Source: a virus. Taken from it: a stretch of DNA of 36,194 nucleotides. Positions 28,821-36,194 of this stretch are shown in pieces. How positions within the stretch are numbered: position 1 is the first letter of the stretch; every line of letters begins with the position of its first letter. The notes beneath the pieces were generated by a model that was not told where the DNA came from, did no database searches, and saw only the letters and a list, made by a program, of their open reading frames with translations. The position numbers were made by a program, and so were the translations under genes. The stretch spans positions 1 through 36,194 of the IMG/VR virus record IMGVR_UViG_3300043409_000255; one strand, 5' to 3'.

Positions 28821-29888
28821 TTAACCGACAAATTCTACAAGAACATAACCACCAACACCACCATCCTGGTTACCACCAGGTGCGCTACTGCCAGTGCCAG
28901 CTGAACCCGCACTAAATGGACTATCATAAGAATAAGCTACAGCCGCGGGATTAGTTCCGGGAATATTTCGAAGCCCACCAGCGAAGTCTATTCTTATTGC
29001 TCCAGGAAGTGCTGGAGCTGATATTGTTCCTGAGCCTGGTGTGGCAGGTGTTGTTGCAGTAGGACCGCCAGCGCCACCTGTTGCTGAAATATAAGGTCCA
29101 AAAGAAGATGAGCTACCTGATGATCCAGCACCGCCGCCAGGACCAACTTTAGCAGCGCCACCTGCTCCAACTGTAACAGTTACAGGACTTGTTGGAATAG
29201 TAAAATTAGCATAAGCATAACCACCACTACCAGCAGGACCACTTGTAGTAGGAACGCCTGGAGATACACCGCCACCACCGCCGCCGCCAATAACAGTTAC
29301 TCTTACTTGTGTAACAGCACCAGGGTTAGTCCATGTGGCAGGGCCAGGGGTTGCAAACAATTCAGTTTTAAATTGACCTCCACTAGATGCTTGAGAAGCC
29401 CAGCCAGTTCCTGTTGAAGTAAGTACTTGCCCTGTAGCGCCTGCTGTTACATATTCTAGTGCGTTTAAATTAGTTCTAGCTTGTGCTGCTGTAGTAGCAT
29501 TTGTACCACCTTTTGCTAATGCTAGTGGGCCACCAGTAATGGTGTCTAATGTAATTACTGCACTTTGTGCAACGCTTGTCCAATTAGATCCATCTGATAG
29601 TAAAATGTTACCAGATGCACCTGGAGTTACATAGCCTAAGACGTTTGTACCAATAGCCAAACCTAATGCTGCTCTAGCACTAGCTGCTGTACCTGATCCA
29701 GTACCACCTGCTGTAAGCGGAACAGTATCGCCACTCACACCTGCTTGCAGATCTCTGATCTGTGTCATAAGTGTACGAATAGCATTGTTAATACCTGAAG
29801 GTGCGCAACCCTCATCAATGTTAATACCACCTATATCTGTGTTAGCAGCCGGTGTAAACGCATACTGGCTAATTTTATCCTTTGGCAT
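28821..29888 (-). CDS. Tail fibre / adhesin with glycine-rich C-terminus
   Basis: 355 residues. N-terminal MPKDKISQYAFTPAANTDIG, then INIDEGCAPSGINNAIRTLM is the virion-attachment domain common in podovirus fibres. Middle repeats GGTGSGTAASARAALGL and GGTNATTAAQARTNLNAL are short fibre repeats of ~60 residues. From ~195 the protein is Gly-rich (VIGGGGGGG, GAGGAAKVGPGGGAGSSG), resembling polyglycine-helix adhesins of S16-type phages. It probably recognises the host. Confidence 0.8.
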   Translation of the reverse strand: MPKDKISQYAFTPAANTDIGGINIDEGCAPSGINNAIRTLMTQIRDLQAGVSGDTVPLTAGGTGSGTAASARAALGLAIGTNVLGYVTPGASGNILLSDGSNWTSVAQSAVITLDTITGGPLALAKGGTNATTAAQARTNLNALEYVTAGATGQVLTSTGTGWASQASSGGQFKTELFATPGPATWTNPGAVTQVRVTVIGGGGGGGVSPGVPTTSGPAGSGGYAYANFTIPTSPVTVTVGAGGAAKVGPGGGAGSSGSSSSFGPYISATGGAGGPTATTPATPGSGTISAPALPGAIRIDFAGGLRNIPGTNPAAVAYSYDSPFSAGSAGTGSSAPGGNQDGGVGGYVLVEFVG

Positions 29889-29902
29889 AATAATTCCTTT
29901 GT

Positions 29903-30796
29903 TTAAATATTATTCCAGGTATTACTACCTGGTGTTATGTCATTCCATGTATTTGAGTCAAAATTTGTTTCAACCCATGTATTTGGTCCTGCAGTTACTT
30001 CAGTCCATGTCTCTGTACCTGGAGAAATGGCTGACCATGTATTTGTATCGTAAGATGTATCTATCCATCCTTCACCTAGTATTTTACCACTAGCTACGAC
30101 TGTTCCATTGCATGTAATATATCCTTGGCCTACTTTAATAGCGTAAGGTACGCATGCAACGTCAGCATAAGCATTGACTTCAGCATGGCCTTCATAAACA
30201 ACACCACCTGCAGCTTCTACTTCGGCAATACCTTCTATATCAGCACTATCTGTTCTAATACGTATCATATCAGAAGTGACTGTAGCGTCAGCAGTAATAC
30301 TTCCGTCACCTGTTCTTATTCTGACATAAGTAGCACTTACTGTAGCATCTGAAGTAATATTTGCGTTTCCTGCAAAAATACCTGTACCATTTGCAGATAC
30401 ATTTGCGTTTGCGTCTATGCTTCCAGATGATGTTCTAATACGAATTGCATCTGAAGATACTGTGGCATCTGCTGTAATATTTGCGTTTGCATTTACTATT
30501 TTTGAACCATCTGCTGTAACTGTTGCATCTGCTGTAATATCAGCACTAGCTAAGATAACTAATGCGCCATTTGCTGTAACAGTTGCTGTAGCATCTATAA
30601 GAGCTGCAGCCATTCTTATTCTAAAGGCAGTTGCATCTATAGTAGCATTAGCACTAAATGCACCTTCTCCGTATGCTATACAAACATTAGGATCTTCCCA
30701 TATATAACTATCTAATGAGAAAGGTAATGTGTCTAAATTACCACCAAACAGGTCTAATTGTTCAAGGGTAAATGGCCCACAAATATCTGCTGGCAT
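29903..30796 (-). CDS. Repeat-built fibre-like protein (20-residue and 10-residue repeats)
   Basis: 297 residues. Residues 45-244 are ten consecutive 20-residue units of the type (A/G)xIxADATVxxDxxRIRxxx without length change; residues 251-297 are a 10-residue repeat with Trp 254, 264, 274, 284 and 294. The N-terminus (12-33) holds LEQLDLFGGNLDTLPFSLDS, like the nozzle motif. Such strict periodicity suggests a β-solenoid fibre or spike ending in a Trp-rich tip. It lies between the adaptor/decoration genes and the tail fibre. No known family recognised. Confidence 0.7.
   Translation of the reverse strand: MPADICGPFTLEQLDLFGGNLDTLPFSLDSYIWEDPNVCIAYGEGAFSANATIDATAFRIRMAAALIDATATVTANGALVILASADITADATVTADGSKIVNANANITADATVSSDAIRIRTSSGSIDANANVSANGTGIFAGNANITSDATVSATYVRIRTGDGSITADATVTSDMIRIRTDSADIEGIAEVEAAGGVVYEGHAEVNAYADVACVPYAIKVGQGYITCNGTVVASGKILGEGWIDTSYDTNTWSAISPGTETWTEVTAGPNTWVETNFDSNTWNDITPGSNTWNNI
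29906..30664. repeat. Coding tandem repeats, 60-nt and 30-nt period
   Basis: Ten diverged 60-nt units (30065-30664) and five 30-nt units (29906-30046) within the 297-aa gene, on the minus strand. They are visible as recurring 'gctgtaatat' / 'catctgctgt' and 'ccatgtattt' words. Protein repeats are better kept than DNA. Confidence 0.8.
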
Positions 30797-30798
30797 AA

Positions 30799-31191
30799 TT
30801 AACCAATTGTTACGCTAAGTGAACCTACAGCAATTTTAAAAATGTCACCAGTATCAATAACTTTAGAAGTTGTTAATGGTGTGTGATAAAGTAAATTTCC
30901 AGTTGTAAGAGCATCATTAATGCCTATCCATCCAATAGTACCCCAAGTAGCTGTGGCTTGTGGGAATTCTACTGCGCCATCATTTAATACATTGCCAGAT
31001 GTTCCAGATGCTGTTGCAAATGATACTGCTGTTCTAGCGTAGCTTCCACCGGATACTTCTGTACCACTACCTGCATCTGTAGGGTCTGAAGTCCATAGTG
31101 ATACGTATATGTTAGCTGGTGCTGTGTATGTTGTTGCGTTTAGAGTCGCATTTAAAATTGCATTTTCTAAATAATTGCTTATTTCTGCCAT
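30799..31191 (-). CDS. Phage structural (decoration / tail) protein, 130 aa
   Basis: AEISNYLENAILNATLNATT, then NIYVSLWTSDPTDAGSGTEV and YARTAVSFA form a pattern shared by a family of ~130-residue phage structural proteins with β-sandwich composition. Ends DTGDIFKIAVGSLSVTIG. It lies between the adaptor and the repeat-built fibre. Exact place in the virion unknown. Confidence 0.7.
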   Translation of the reverse strand: MAEISNYLENAILNATLNATTYTAPANIYVSLWTSDPTDAGSGTEVSGGSYARTAVSFATASGTSGNVLNDGAVEFPQATATWGTIGWIGINDALTTGNLLYHTPLTTSKVIDTGDIFKIAVGSLSVTIG

Positions 31192-31201
31192 AATATTGTC
31201 C

Positions 31202-31810
31202 TTATCTTGGTGTTACGCTTAGTGAAGTGTATGGGTATGTTTGGCCCAAGTCGCTTGTTTTAATGTTTGCAATTGCTCTGTCATATAAAGATGACCATGT
31301 TTGAATACGACCATCATTCATCAAATATGGTTCTGCTTCTGCTAGAGTTGCATATAATAAAGCGTCTGGGTAATTAGCTAGGAATAAATTACTAGCAGTT
31401 GTTGTTGATATAAATGTAGGTTGAGAGTAATAAAGTATTTGTACAGTTTGGTTACCATTGGGTTGCGGTGCAAACTGAAACTCTGAACCTAACATTGTAA
31501 AATAAAACGGTCTTCCTGATAATGTCGTTTGAAAGTTTTTAAAGAATAAGTCTGGTGACTGATACTCTAAAATAACAGGAGGGTTACCTTGTAAATGTAT
31601 TTCCCTTACCTCTAACATATCTGCAGGTATAGATACTGTATTGTCTACCATAGTAGTTGTAGCTACTTTTAGCATCTTTTCAGTTCTTAAGTCACGTGAC
31701 ATACGAGTCTGTGCTAACTGAATAAAGTCAGGTATGACGTTTGTTAAGTCTGTTCTAGCTAGGTAATTTTCTACCGTAGATACAAACGTTGTATAGTTAG
31801 TTAATGCCAT
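31202..31810 (-). CDS. Head-tail adaptor protein (P22 gp4 / T7 gp11-like)
   Basis: 202 residues. FVSTVENYLARTDLTNVIPD and LAQTRMSRDLRTEKML are the helical start, and the remainder (VSIPADMLEVREIHLQG, GSEFQFAPQPNGNQTVQILYY) is the typical phage adaptor pattern. It would form a 12-mer under the portal. It overlaps the GT-B gene by 14 nt. Confidence 0.8.
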   Translation of the reverse strand: MALTNYTTFVSTVENYLARTDLTNVIPDFIQLAQTRMSRDLRTEKMLKVATTTMVDNTVSIPADMLEVREIHLQGNPPVILEYQSPDLFFKNFQTTLSGRPFYFTMLGSEFQFAPQPNGNQTVQILYYSQPTFISTTTASNLFLANYPDALLYATLAEAEPYLMNDGRIQTWSSLYDRAIANIKTSDLGQTYPYTSLSVTPR

Positions 31811-32510
31811 CTAATTGTCCTTTTAGTCTATCCCAGCACTTGTCCATTTCGCTCATGTGCCATTCTGCAGCAGCTAATGAACGTAACCAGTCGTGCCTAT
31901 CTGGATAATTTAAGTTTTCTATATCTGTAATGCTATTTGAAATTGGTTTTGCAGGACTATGATCTGATACGATCACAGGTACTCCATAAAGGCTTGCTTC
32001 TACATCTGCAACACTACCAAAACTTACTATTACGTGAGCTTTTTCTAATGCTTTCTTAAAGTCACCTTCGCCTTTACGCTTAATGATAACTTTTCTTTTT
32101 GTATGCTTTCTAATTTCTTCTATGGTTGTGTCTAACCAGCAAGAAGCATTGTAAATGTATGATACTTTATCTGCTGGAGGCAAAATAACTACATGTTCAC
32201 CTGATCTATAGTCTTTTGCTTCAGGAATATCTCTAATAGATGATCGCCAGTCTGTACAATGGTAGTTATTTACACAGAACCTAGCCCATTCTAAGCCAGA
32301 TGACCTATGAAAGTAACCATGGTCTATCAGAATGTAAGGTATATTTTGTTCTCTACAAACTATTTGTATTTTATCTGCGCCATGTAAATTACCTACTACG
32401 ACTGGAATTGACTTACCATCCCATTCTCTTGTTAAAACACCCTTACAATGCTTTTGCAGGCGTTTTAAGACGTTATCTCTGCGTTCTATGCCACTCAGTA
32501 TTAACTGCAT
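31797..32510 (-). CDS. Glycosyltransferase-like protein (GT-B / capsule-type)
   Basis: 237 residues. ADKIQIVCREQNIPYILIDH, KVIIKRKGEGDFKKALEKAH and VIVSFGSVADVEASLYGVPV then IVSDHSP form the C-terminal half of a GT-B fold, similar to capsular polysaccharide synthesis proteins. It overlaps the GT9-like gene by 38 nt. Substrate unknown; part of the sugar-modification island. Confidence 0.65.
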   Translation of the reverse strand: MQLILSGIERRDNVLKRLQKHCKGVLTREWDGKSIPVVVGNLHGADKIQIVCREQNIPYILIDHGYFHRSSGLEWARFCVNNYHCTDWRSSIRDIPEAKDYRSGEHVVILPPADKVSYIYNASCWLDTTIEEIRKHTKRKVIIKRKGEGDFKKALEKAHVIVSFGSVADVEASLYGVPVIVSDHSPAKPISNSITDIENLNYPDRHDWLRSLAAAEWHMSEMDKCWDRLKGQLDGIN

Positions 32511-33228
32511 CTAAAACCTGCTCTACGGTTATTGTTTTGCTTTTTAAAAGGCAATGTTGACACACGCTATCATAAGTCCCACATGGCTCTGAACCGTCAT
32601 GTATATTTCTATGGGTATCATATCCTAAATGTCTCGGTGAAGTAAACCCTGTCCATATCACTACGGAAGGTATGCCTAAGGCTGCTGCTGCATGATGTAA
32701 GCCACCATCTGTCCCTACAAAAACACTAGCTTTGTTTAGTATAGCTAATGCTTCCCTGAATGTTTTTGTTTCTATCCATTTTGTATATTTTTTAGCAGTA
32801 CAATCACCTACTTGTTTCCAAGGTAAGTCATGTTTTACTAATTCATCCCACTTATCCCATGCTTTGTTTACAGTATGGATAAATGTACGCTTTACATTAG
32901 GCTCTATAAGTATAAAAGGTTCTTTTACTTTCTTATCAGCCCATATCTTTTCGTCTTTAGATAAGTATATTTCACCAGGTTTAGGCTTATAGTTATCATT
33001 AAAGACTAAATGTCCGTCTTTAGATCCTTTTAGATAAGGTCTGTGGTTAGGATAATTCTTTACCCATACAACATCTGTATCTGAGTTAGATGCCATGCGA
33101 GGGTTATTAGCAAATACTTGGTGATCGTAATACATACTTACACCATTGCCAATTTTTACTTTCTTACCAGCCTTTTCGTTCTCTTCTTTGACTTCTGCTG
33201 AAGCCATGATCCAATCACCTAGACCCAT
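32473..33228 (-). CDS. GT9 (heptosyltransferase-like) glycosyltransferase
   Basis: 251 residues. FVGTDGGLHHAAAALGIPSV followed by VIWTGFTSPRHLGY is the ADP-heptose:LPS heptosyltransferase (GT9) nucleotide-sugar site. The N-terminal half is shorter than in bacterial WaaC/WaaF (~320-350), so the acceptor domain is reduced. It would move a sugar to LPS-like or virion glycans. GAGG precedes ATG 33228. Confidence 0.75.
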   Translation of the reverse strand: MGLGDWIMASAEVKEENEKAGKKVKIGNGVSMYYDHQVFANNPRMASNSDTDVVWVKNYPNHRPYLKGSKDGHLVFNDNYKPKPGEIYLSKDEKIWADKKVKEPFILIEPNVKRTFIHTVNKAWDKWDELVKHDLPWKQVGDCTAKKYTKWIETKTFREALAILNKASVFVGTDGGLHHAAAALGIPSVVIWTGFTSPRHLGYDTHRNIHDGSEPCGTYDSVCQHCLLKSKTITVEQVLDAVNTEWHRTQR

Positions 33229-33700
33229 TGCTAACCTCTACGATATATTGTTTAGGCTCTATTTCCTCTTTGTCTATTACAAAGTATTTAGTAAGTTCAG
33301 TTCGCCACCATTTATGATCTTTAACGATCAAGTGTGCATTACGACCATCTGGCAATGACTTACCAGCTTTAACTGTACTAATAATGAATAGTCCTTCTTT
33401 TTTCATGCAACGCTTAATATCTTGTAAAACATTATCTAGTAATGTAGGTTCTATATGTTCTAATACATCACCACAAAATACAAAGTCATGTGGCTCATTG
33501 TTGTTTTCTAAACCAAATATACAAGGATCATAATTAGCAATAGGCCTACCTAATTCAGCTTCTAAACTACGCTTGCCACATCCATAGTCTAATATGTCTT
33601 CATGATGTTCAACTCTATCAGCCCACTTCCATGCTGATAAGCCATAAATACCTTCATGCAGTTTCTTTTGCTGATCTAAATATTCTGGTGTAATGAGCAT
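33215..33700 (-). CDS. SAM-dependent class I methyltransferase
   Basis: 161 residues. Motif I ILDYGCGKRSLEAELG, post-I YDPCIFG, DFVFCGDVLEHIEPTLLDNV (motif IV/V) and the strand GLFIISTVKAG. It resembles Methyltransf_23 proteins of sugar-modification clusters. The GxGxG loop is unusual (YGCGKRS). Probably methylates a glycan or small product. One-base overlap with the TPR gene. Confidence 0.75.
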   Translation of the reverse strand: MLITPEYLDQQKKLHEGIYGLSAWKWADRVEHHEDILDYGCGKRSLEAELGRPIANYDPCIFGLENNNEPHDFVFCGDVLEHIEPTLLDNVLQDIKRCMKKEGLFIISTVKAGKSLPDGRNAHLIVKDHKWWRTELTKYFVIDKEEIEPKQYIVEVSNGSR

Positions 33701-35028
33701 TACAATTGTGTAATAACGCTATCGTATACCTCTGTCCATGATCTTTTATCTTGATACATAAGTCTCATAGAACGATACCAAGGCATACTAGGTTGAGCAT
33801 AACGCCATTGATGATATTCAGGTACTAAGCACCATGTTTTAACACCTAGTGCTGCTGAAGCATTTAATGCAGTTGTATTAGGGCCAAGTACTAAGTCACA
33901 TTCTGCTAGTAATGCAGCCGTGTCATCATAGTCATTAGACTGTGTGGCCCATGGGAAATAATGTACGCCATCTATTTTTTCAGTAGGCTTGTAGTCTAAA
34001 CTTACTATTGCATAGTCTTTTAGTTTAACTAGCTTTTCAATACATTCTTTTGGTATCTCACGGCCTTTAGAATTAGTTTGTTTAATGCCACCATGAGTCG
34101 TGATACCTATAACTTTCTTACCCCATGAGTCAAATAAAGCACGCCACATAACACGTCTTGCAGGATCTGCTACTAAGTATGGAGTTCCTGGGAAGTCTTT
34201 ATTATGATGCCTAAAGAATTCAGGAAGACCACCTAAACCACAGCGATAGTCAAATGTTTTATCAGCTATCCATCTCGGATGCTCTTCTCTACGAGTGCCA
34301 TGCACTTCAGCTTGTGGGAAGCTACGTTTAAATAAGTTTTCTAGTTTAGGGTCGCAGTCTACATATACTTTTTTACTAACTGATATAGCATCTGGAATAC
34401 ATGAGCCAAAGAATATTTCATCACCTAGGCCTTGTTCGCCATAGATAATAACTGTTTTATCTTTAGTGCCATCCCATCTTACTTCGTCACCATATACCCA
34501 TTCTTTACGGAATTTGCCACCTAGTGACTTATCCCATTGTTTCCAGCCTTCATCCCATCTTCCTGTAGCAAAATAGCAATGAGCTAAATTCATTTGAGCA
34601 TTGATCTCACTAGGATCACATTCTAAAGCCATGTTAGCTGACTTCTCTGCGTCAGCCCATCTTGATGTTTGTACCAATGATGCTGAAGCATTAGCATAAG
34701 CTAGTGCATAAGTAGGATCTAATTCTGCTGACTTTAAAAAGTATTTAAGTGCGTCTTCAAAGTTATCCATCTCATGGCATGCTTTACCCAAAGATGTCCA
34801 TATAACTTTATTGGTAGGAGCTTCTTGTAATGCTCTACGATACATTTGGTAAGCAATAGCTGGTTTATCAGCCATAAGCCAAACATAACCTAAGAAGTTT
34901 AATGCCATAGCATTGTTAGGATATAGGTCTAATACCTCATAAATAAGAGGCATAGCAGTATCAAACTCATTCTTTTGTAAGAGTTCGTGTATTGCTAATA
35001 GTACGTCTTTTAATTCGTTTTGGTCCAT
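33700..35028 (-). CDS. TPR protein fused to a GT9-like glycosyltransferase domain
   Basis: 442 residues. Residues ~1-165 are tetratricopeptide repeats (NAMALNFLGYVWLMADKPAI, NKVIWTSLGKACHEMDNFED, YALAYANASASLVQTSRWAD, NAQMNLAHCYFATGRWDEGW). Residues ~190-442 resemble a GT-B domain (IIYGEQGLGDEIFFGS, LVLGPNTTALNASAALGVKT). TPR-GT fusions modify proteins or glycans. This is the first large gene of the island and may modify virion proteins. Confidence 0.75.
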   Translation of the reverse strand: MDQNELKDVLLAIHELLQKNEFDTAMPLIYEVLDLYPNNAMALNFLGYVWLMADKPAIAYQMYRRALQEAPTNKVIWTSLGKACHEMDNFEDALKYFLKSAELDPTYALAYANASASLVQTSRWADAEKSANMALECDPSEINAQMNLAHCYFATGRWDEGWKQWDKSLGGKFRKEWVYGDEVRWDGTKDKTVIIYGEQGLGDEIFFGSCIPDAISVSKKVYVDCDPKLENLFKRSFPQAEVHGTRREEHPRWIADKTFDYRCGLGGLPEFFRHHNKDFPGTPYLVADPARRVMWRALFDSWGKKVIGITTHGGIKQTNSKGREIPKECIEKLVKLKDYAIVSLDYKPTEKIDGVHYFPWATQSNDYDDTAALLAECDLVLGPNTTALNASAALGVKTWCLVPEYHQWRYAQPSMPWYRSMRLMYQDKRSWTEVYDSVITQL

Positions 35029-35168
35029 CTTGTCCTAAAGTGCCACCATTTTTTTCTTAACTTACTCATATCTAAGTCAAGTCTTTTATGCTTATCTGAA
35101 CTTCTTTTCTTAAACCATCTTCGTAGTAATAATTTACCACCGACTCGTTTAGCTCCGTAAACTATCAT
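35010..35168 (-). CDS. Small highly basic protein, 52 aa
   Basis: Begins MIVYGAKRVGGKLLLRRWFK and continues KRSSDKHKRLDLD, ending WWHFRTRWTKTN: about one third Lys or Arg. ATG overlaps the upstream 107-aa stop as ATGA, and its end overlaps the TPR gene start by 19 nt. No family recognised. It explains the 136-bp gap 35029-35164. Confidence 0.6.
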   Translation of the reverse strand: MIVYGAKRVGGKLLLRRWFKKRSSDKHKRLDLDMSKLRKKWWHFRTRWTKTN

Positions 35169-35488
35169 CCATTCTTTGTAGTCAATTTGAGATATGGATA
35201 GTTTTCGTTTATTTCTTTTACAAGAGCTTTAGTGTGGTCAGGGTTATACATATCTATACCCTTTTGCTTTAATTTCATTTCCACTACAGGCGGAATACTA
35301 GCAAAGTGCGCCCATTCTTGTTTAACACCTTTATCCCATATTGCAGGGTTATCTCTTGCTTGTTTAATTTTGTCTAACATGCCACTCAAGTCTTGAGTAG
35401 AGGTTAGGTAGTATGTATCTTTAGCTGGGTCATAGTCAAAGTACTGACTTACACCTGTTACGCTATTGTGGTCAAATAATATTGGCAT
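35165..35488 (-). CDS. Hypothetical phage protein downstream of capsid, 107 aa
   Basis: SQYFDYDPAKDTYYLTSTQD, then LDKIKQARDNPAIWDKGVKQ, EWAHFASIPPVVEMKLKQKG; ends KLTTKNG. This looks like a conserved phage protein that follows major capsid genes, perhaps a head-completion or decoration factor. No named family. It is preceded by a hairpin and extended -10 box. Confidence 0.65.
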   Translation of the reverse strand: MPILFDHNSVTGVSQYFDYDPAKDTYYLTSTQDLSGMLDKIKQARDNPAIWDKGVKQEWAHFASIPPVVEMKLKQKGIDMYNPDHTKALVKEINENYPYLKLTTKNG

Positions 35489-35503
35489 AATAAAAATACA
35501 ACA

Positions 35504-35523
35504 GAGGGAGAATTAACTCCCTC
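35504..35523 (-). terminator. Hairpin after the major capsid gene
   Basis: Minus-strand GAGGGAG, loop TTAATT, CTCCCTC: perfect 7-bp stem, followed by TGTTGTATTTTTA, an interrupted T-rich stretch. It may act as a partial terminator that leaves capsid mRNA most abundant, or as an RNA 3' stabiliser. Confidence 0.6.
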
Positions 35524-35524
35524 C

Positions 35525-35533
35525 ATTATATCA
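35525..35533 (-). promoter_or_regulatory. Extended -10 box after the capsid gene
   Basis: Minus-strand TGA-TATAAT (35533-35525), a full extended -10 without recognisable -35. The start would fall within the hairpin at 35504-35523, so initiation and hairpin could not both work on one RNA. Candidate only. Confidence 0.35.
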
Positions 35534-35543
35534 TAGCTAATTA

Positions 35544-36194
35544 CTAAACACCTACGTTTTGAATTTTAGCATGTGCATCTGGGTTTTGAACCACAAGTGC
35601 ATACTCTGCTGTCAATAGGTATTTAGTTGAGTCACCAGTCTTAGCAAGTTCTTCTTTGCTTAAAGGACGTAGTGAAGCTAAACCAACATAGCCTGGATCA
35701 ATACATAGAACTGCTTGGTCACGCATGAAACGATCAAGTTTCACAGTATGGTTACCGAAGTCAGAAACGTAAACGTCTGCTGCACCAGTAATTGAAGCCT
35801 GTGCTTTAACTTGTACGTCTACAAACTTAGTAGCAATACCAGCAAAGCCAGAGAAACGTGCTTTGTTAGTTGCTGACATAAGAATTGTTGATGGCTCGCC
35901 ACCGTCTGTCCAAGCTAATTGTAAAGCTGACTTTAAGTCTGCTTCAATGAATGTTACTGAAGTGCCATCCGTAGGAGCTGCTACTGTACCGTTTACAAAG
36001 CCAGGTGTTGTACCTGCTGTAGAACCTGTAGCAATTACTCGGTTAGTAATCCAAGACTCAATACCTGCTGATGTACGAGCTGTTGCTGGTCCACCTGCTG
36101 ATGATGCTTGGTTACGTACTAAAGCATACTCCATGTCACGTTTCATTTCTTTACCAGCTTTCATAAGTTGGTAAGCAACTTCAGACTTACGACC
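35544..36194 (-). CDS. Major capsid protein, C-terminal part (continues at position 1)
   Basis: In-frame continuation of the capsid gene: residues ~102-317 are encoded here, the last 127 bases being the duplicated terminal repeat. KEMKRDMEYALVRNQASSAG, then ARTSAGIESWITNRV, VTFIEADLKSALQLAWTDGG and DVYVSDFGNHTVKLDRFMRD match DUF5309/SU10-like capsid proteins. Ends DAHAKIQNVGV. The full protein forms the icosahedral shell. Confidence 0.9.
   Translation of the reverse strand, partial: GRKSEVAYQLMKAGKEMKRDMEYALVRNQASSAGGPATARTSAGIESWITNRVIATGSTAGTTPGFVNGTVAAPTDGTSVTFIEADLKSALQLAWTDGGEPSTILMSATNKARFSGFAGIATKFVDVQVKAQASITGAADVYVSDFGNHTVKLDRFMRDQAVLCIDPGYVGLASLRPLSKEELAKTGDSTKYLLTAEYALVVQNPDAHAKIQNVGV
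36068..36194. repeat. Right copy of 127-bp terminal direct repeat
   Basis: Identical to 1-127; marks the overlap used to close the circle. Confidence 0.95.

Noticed and set aside
30125-30352. Ser/Tyr/Thr-rich plus-strand frame over the repeat region
   Set aside because: Antisense reading of the 20-residue repeats; periodicity comes from the real gene.
30065-30664. 60-nt periodic repeats considered as CRISPR or iteron array
   Set aside because: No identical repeats separated by unique spacers; the period keeps reading frame and amino acid pattern, so it is a coding repeat.
1-36194. tRNA, integrase, CI-like repressor, DNA or RNA polymerase genes
   Set aside because: I looked for their usual motifs on both strands and saw none; small tRNA-like structures cannot be fully excluded by eye.

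Overview
This window looks like one complete, circularly assembled genome of a short-tailed (podovirus-type) phage. The first 127 bases are repeated exactly as the last 127 (36068-36194), so the unit is about 36,067 bp and the major capsid gene is cut by the linearisation point. The base composition is AT-rich, genes are tightly packed with many ATGA/TAATG overlaps, and I saw no tRNA, integrase, repressor, DNA polymerase or RNA polymerase. This fits a small lytic phage of a streamlined aquatic bacterium that depends on host polymerases. The best host clue is a 23-codon minus-strand gene (12946-13017) that matches PqqA, the precursor peptide of the cofactor PQQ. PQQ serves methanol dehydrogenases, so a methylotroph is likely (inference: Methylophilaceae, e.g. 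LD28/Methylopumilus or OM43 types).

Layout. (1) 11.0-15.2 kb, plus strand: an early operon of small proteins, ERF single-strand annealing protein, YqaJ-type exonuclease, an SSB-like protein, a SleB-like hydrolase, a DUF3310 protein and a PD-(D/E)XK-like protein. pqqA sits inside it in the opposite orientation with its own ribosome site. (2) 10.9-7.3 kb, minus strand: a second early operon divergent from the first, with an O-like replication protein, DnaB-type helicase, NinB, YbcO-like HNH protein, nuclease-like and HTH proteins, ending in a Q-like antiterminator. (3) Directly after the Q-like gene lie a near-perfect sigma70 promoter (7290-7317) and, about 40 bp beyond its start point, an intrinsic terminator (7216-7241). 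This is the layout of a lambda-type pR'-tR' late switch. (4) Late genes, all on the minus strand, run from 7.2 kb through position 1, across the circle junction, and down to 15.2 kb. The order is small basic proteins, glycosyltransferase, terminase, portal, scaffold, capsid, a glycan/methyl-modification island (31.8-35.0 kb), adaptor, tail fibres, a 2OG oxygenase, nozzle, internal virion proteins, lysis genes and a DnaQ-like exonuclease.

How the parts may work together. The divergent early promoters near 11.0 kb would give recombination/annealing proteins rightward and the helicase set leftward. The last leftward early gene would let polymerase pass the late terminator and read about 28 kb of structural and lysis genes around the circle. 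PqqA would be matured by host PqqBCDE, which could support methanol oxidation during infection. Product names rest on motifs recalled from known families; no database search was run.
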